Positions 62,307 through 64,000 of a stretch of 64,000 nucleotides of DNA are shown here, piece by piece; the first letter of the stretch is position 1, and each line of letters opens with the position of its first letter. The position numbers and the translations under genes were made by a program. The stretch lies in the NCBI RefSeq assembly GCF_000332295.1, contig NZ_KB235930.1, positions 1,865,895 to 1,929,894 of the forward strand, given 5' to 3'. The notes beneath the pieces are model-generated. The model saw only the letters and a program-made list of their open reading frames with translations. It was not told where the DNA came from and did no database searches. This DNA comes from Fortiea contorta PCC 7126 (GTDB lineage: Bacteria; Cyanobacteriota; Cyanobacteriia; Cyanobacteriales; Nostocaceae).

Positions 62307-63365
62307 TCATCTCCCCTGCTGCTCAATCCATTGTAAAACCCGATTCCAAGCCCACCAAGGGTCAGAATCTTCAGCATCGCGCTGGCCTTTTTTGCTGCTC
62401 AAATAGCCGATATGACCACCGTGAGGAGTGAGAATTAAATCTATAGCTGAATTTTTAGTACAAGCAGCTTGCAAATCTGGTATAATTCCGGGATGAAAAA
62501 ATGGGTCGTCGGCAGCGTAAATAATTAAAGCAGGTTTTTCAATTTGGGGCAACAGTTGTAAAGCGCTGCTAGCTTCGTAATAAGCCTCCACAGAGGGAAA
62601 ACCCAACTTGCCAATTACCAGTTCATGGTCAAATCCCCAGATACTATTAGCGCGGTTAATCGCCTCTGGGTCAAGACTACCAGGATGGGCATCATGGATA
62701 CGCCAAGCGAGTCGTTTTAATTTGCGCGTAATTCCGGCTTCGAGAAATCTGCCAAAGCGGTATTGAACCAGATAAGATAGCGATCGCACAGAATCCAAAC
62801 TCGGACAAATTACCGCACTCCCGCCAATATCGCCGTATTGTATCCCTAAATCCTCACCGCTCCGAGATAAATCAGCAGCAGCTTTCAGCCCCCACAGCGC
62901 CAGTTGTCCACCCAAAGAAAACCCGATAAACCAAAACCTCCCAGGACAGCCCATAGTAGACGCTGCTGCTGCAATCCTGACAAAATCTTCCCCCTCATAC
63001 AAACCATCAGAAGTCAGAGTCGGGGATAACTCAGCCGTTTTACCATGAGCACGCCAATCGAAGAGCAACACAGCGTAACCTTGAGCATAAGCTTTCCGTC
63101 CCAAAAGCCGCAAAAACCATTCACTCTCCAACTCTCCCGTAATGCCATAGGTGGCGATAATTGTGCCACGGGGATTTTCAGGTATAGCTACCCAACTAAA
63201 AATTGGCACACCTTGAGCCCCGGTTAACACCGTTTCGTGGTATTTCGGTTCTGGGTGTGGAGTGGTGCTTTCCCAGCGACGACTTCCCCACAAAGCAGTG
63301 TAAACGGTCATTGCCACGCCGTTTCTCAGCCACGACACCGGATTGTAGGGAGCGTAACACATCAT
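62307..63365 (-). CDS. YheT-type alpha/beta hydrolase
   Basis: 352 residues. The nucleophile elbow [12 protein letters not shown] gives Ser; [11 protein letters not shown] holds the acid; [13 protein letters not shown] the His. Oxyanion region [10 protein letters not shown]. Size and motifs place it in the UPF0017/YheT family of hydrolases acting on small lipidic esters. The catalytic triad is complete, in contrast to the hydrolase at 38509. Confidence 0.88.
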   Translation of the reverse strand: MMCYAPYNPVSWLRNGVAMTVYTALWGSRRWESTTPHPEPKYHETVLTGAQGVPIFSWVAIPENPRGTIIATYGITGELESEWFLRLLGRKAYAQGYAVLLFDWRAHGKTAELSPTLTSDGLYEGEDFVRIAAAASTMGCPGRFWFIGFSLGGQLALWGLKAAADLSRSGEDLGIQYGDIGGSAVICPSLDSVRSLSYLVQYRFGRFLEAGITRKLKRLAWRIHDAHPGSLDPEAINRANSIWGFDHELVIGKLGFPSVEAYYEASSALQLLPQIEKPALIIYAADDPFFHPGIIPDLQAACTKNSAIDLILTPHGGHIGYLSSKKGQRDAEDSDPWWAWNRVLQWIEQQGR

Positions 63366-63519
63366 ATAAAGGATTTCGTGTACTTTAAGAAAGATTCCTC
63401 ATCCTTTCATCTTAAGGTTTATGTTAGATTTAAAATCTTTTTTATAATCAAGACAGCAATCTTTGTATCTACCAAAGGTTCTTATTTATCCTTAATAAGT
63501 AGTAATAATTTTTTAAGAA

Positions 63520-64000
63520 TGCCGAGGATTCTAGTCATAGACGACGACCCAGCAATTTCAGAACTCGTTGCCGTCAACTTGGAAATGGCTGGCTACGATG
63601 TAAGTCAAGCAGAAGACGGGATCAGAGGTCAAGCGCTGGCTCTCCAGCTACAACCAGACCTGATTATGCTCGATCTCATGTTACCGAGGGTAGACGGATT
63701 CACCGTTTGTCAACGCCTACGTCGGGACGAGCGCACATCCGAGATTCCCGTTTTGATGTTGACAGCTTTAAGCCAAACGCAGGATAAAGTGGAAGGTTTC
63801 AACGCTGGCGCAGATGACTACCTCACTAAGCCCTTTGAAGTCGAAGAATTGCTAGCGCGGGTGCGAGCATTATTGCGACGAACTGACCGTATCCCCCAAG
63901 CAGCAAAGCATAGTGAAATCCTCAACTATGGCCCCCTCACCCTAGTTCCCGAAAGATTTGAGGCCATCTGGTTTCGAGAAACGGTGAAACTGACTCACTT
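63520..64000 (+). CDS. rpaA: OmpR-type response regulator, RpaA-like (partial)
   Basis: Runs off the window; 160 residues visible. The receiver domain starts [27 protein letters not shown], with the phospho-acceptor Asp in LIMLDLMLP and Lys in [15 protein letters not shown]. The linker [33 protein letters not shown] and the beginning of the winged helix (VKLTH) match RpaA, the circadian output regulator, closely by memory. The alternative is a RpaA paralogue. It is divergent from the hydrolase, 154 bp apart, and no partner kinase is in the window. Confidence 0.8.

Noticed and set aside
1-64000. tRNA or rRNA genes
   Set aside because: No cloverleaf with a GTTCRA-type T-loop and matching acceptor, and no rRNA signature, was found by eye; a tRNAscan run would be decisive.

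Overview
The window comes from a filamentous, very probably heterocyst-forming cyanobacterium of the Nostoc/Anabaena/Calothrix type. The evidence is: photosystem genes (ycf4, overlapping psbD-psbC, psbQ, hemJ) on one contig; dense HIP1 palindromes (GCGATCGC) inside and between genes; heptamer short tandem repeats such as CCCTAAT/CCCCTAG; small palindromic repeats typical of Nostocales; an xisH-xisI pair; two Uma2 nucleases; and a flv4-psiE-flv2 flavodiiron operon. No rRNA, tRNA or CRISPR array was found.

Layout. 0.3-3 kb: a compact DM13 lipoprotein / DUF4079 membrane protein / histidine kinase operon. 3-8 kb: small genes, ycf4 and the psbD-psbC operon behind a long structured leader, closed by a clear terminator. 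7.6-11.8 kb: SNF2 helicase plus SWIM zinc-finger protein. 12.2-15.3 kb: a broken clostripain-like peptidase, then pnp. 15.4-23.9 kb: a 45-bp tandem repeat, a divergent MocR regulator / flavin oxidase pair, a 1717-residue hybrid kinase and a radical-SAM activase-like gene. 23.9-28.4 kb: flv4-psiE-flv2, whose two gaps are filled with G-rich and 21-bp tandem repeats. 28.7-35.4 kb: iron-uptake-type porin, FecCD-type permease, a truncated TnpB and an M16 peptidase. 35.5-45.8 kb: a Yfr1 small RNA and a run of single genes (HemJ, a hydrolase, ThiO-like oxidase, CyanoQ, aldo/keto reductase, Dps, pirin). 45.9-51.2 kb: phosphoesterase, an IS5-family relic, and an AraC regulator beside an AMIN-containing TonB siderophore receptor. 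51.5-64 kb: trmB, a PMT-type mannosyltransferase, xisHI, ppsA, a 13-unit 21-bp tandem array, two uma2 genes, a phosphopantetheinyl transferase, a small HTH / DUF6972-like / short-gene module, a YheT-type hydrolase, and the 5' half of an rpaA-like response regulator running off the end.

Functional themes are photosystem II synthesis and protection (psbD/C, psbQ, flv4-psiE-flv2), iron acquisition (porin, permease, AraC + TonB receptor), signalling (three two-component proteins), and small mobile or defence-like modules. The most unusual aspect is the repeat biology. The same 45-bp palindromic unit is tandem in one intergenic region and sits in frame inside a Uma2 gene; another palindromic insert lies inside a histidine-kinase ATPase domain; and two unrelated 21-bp tandem arrays occur 32 kb apart.

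All calls rest on reading the sequence and on family knowledge. No database search was run.
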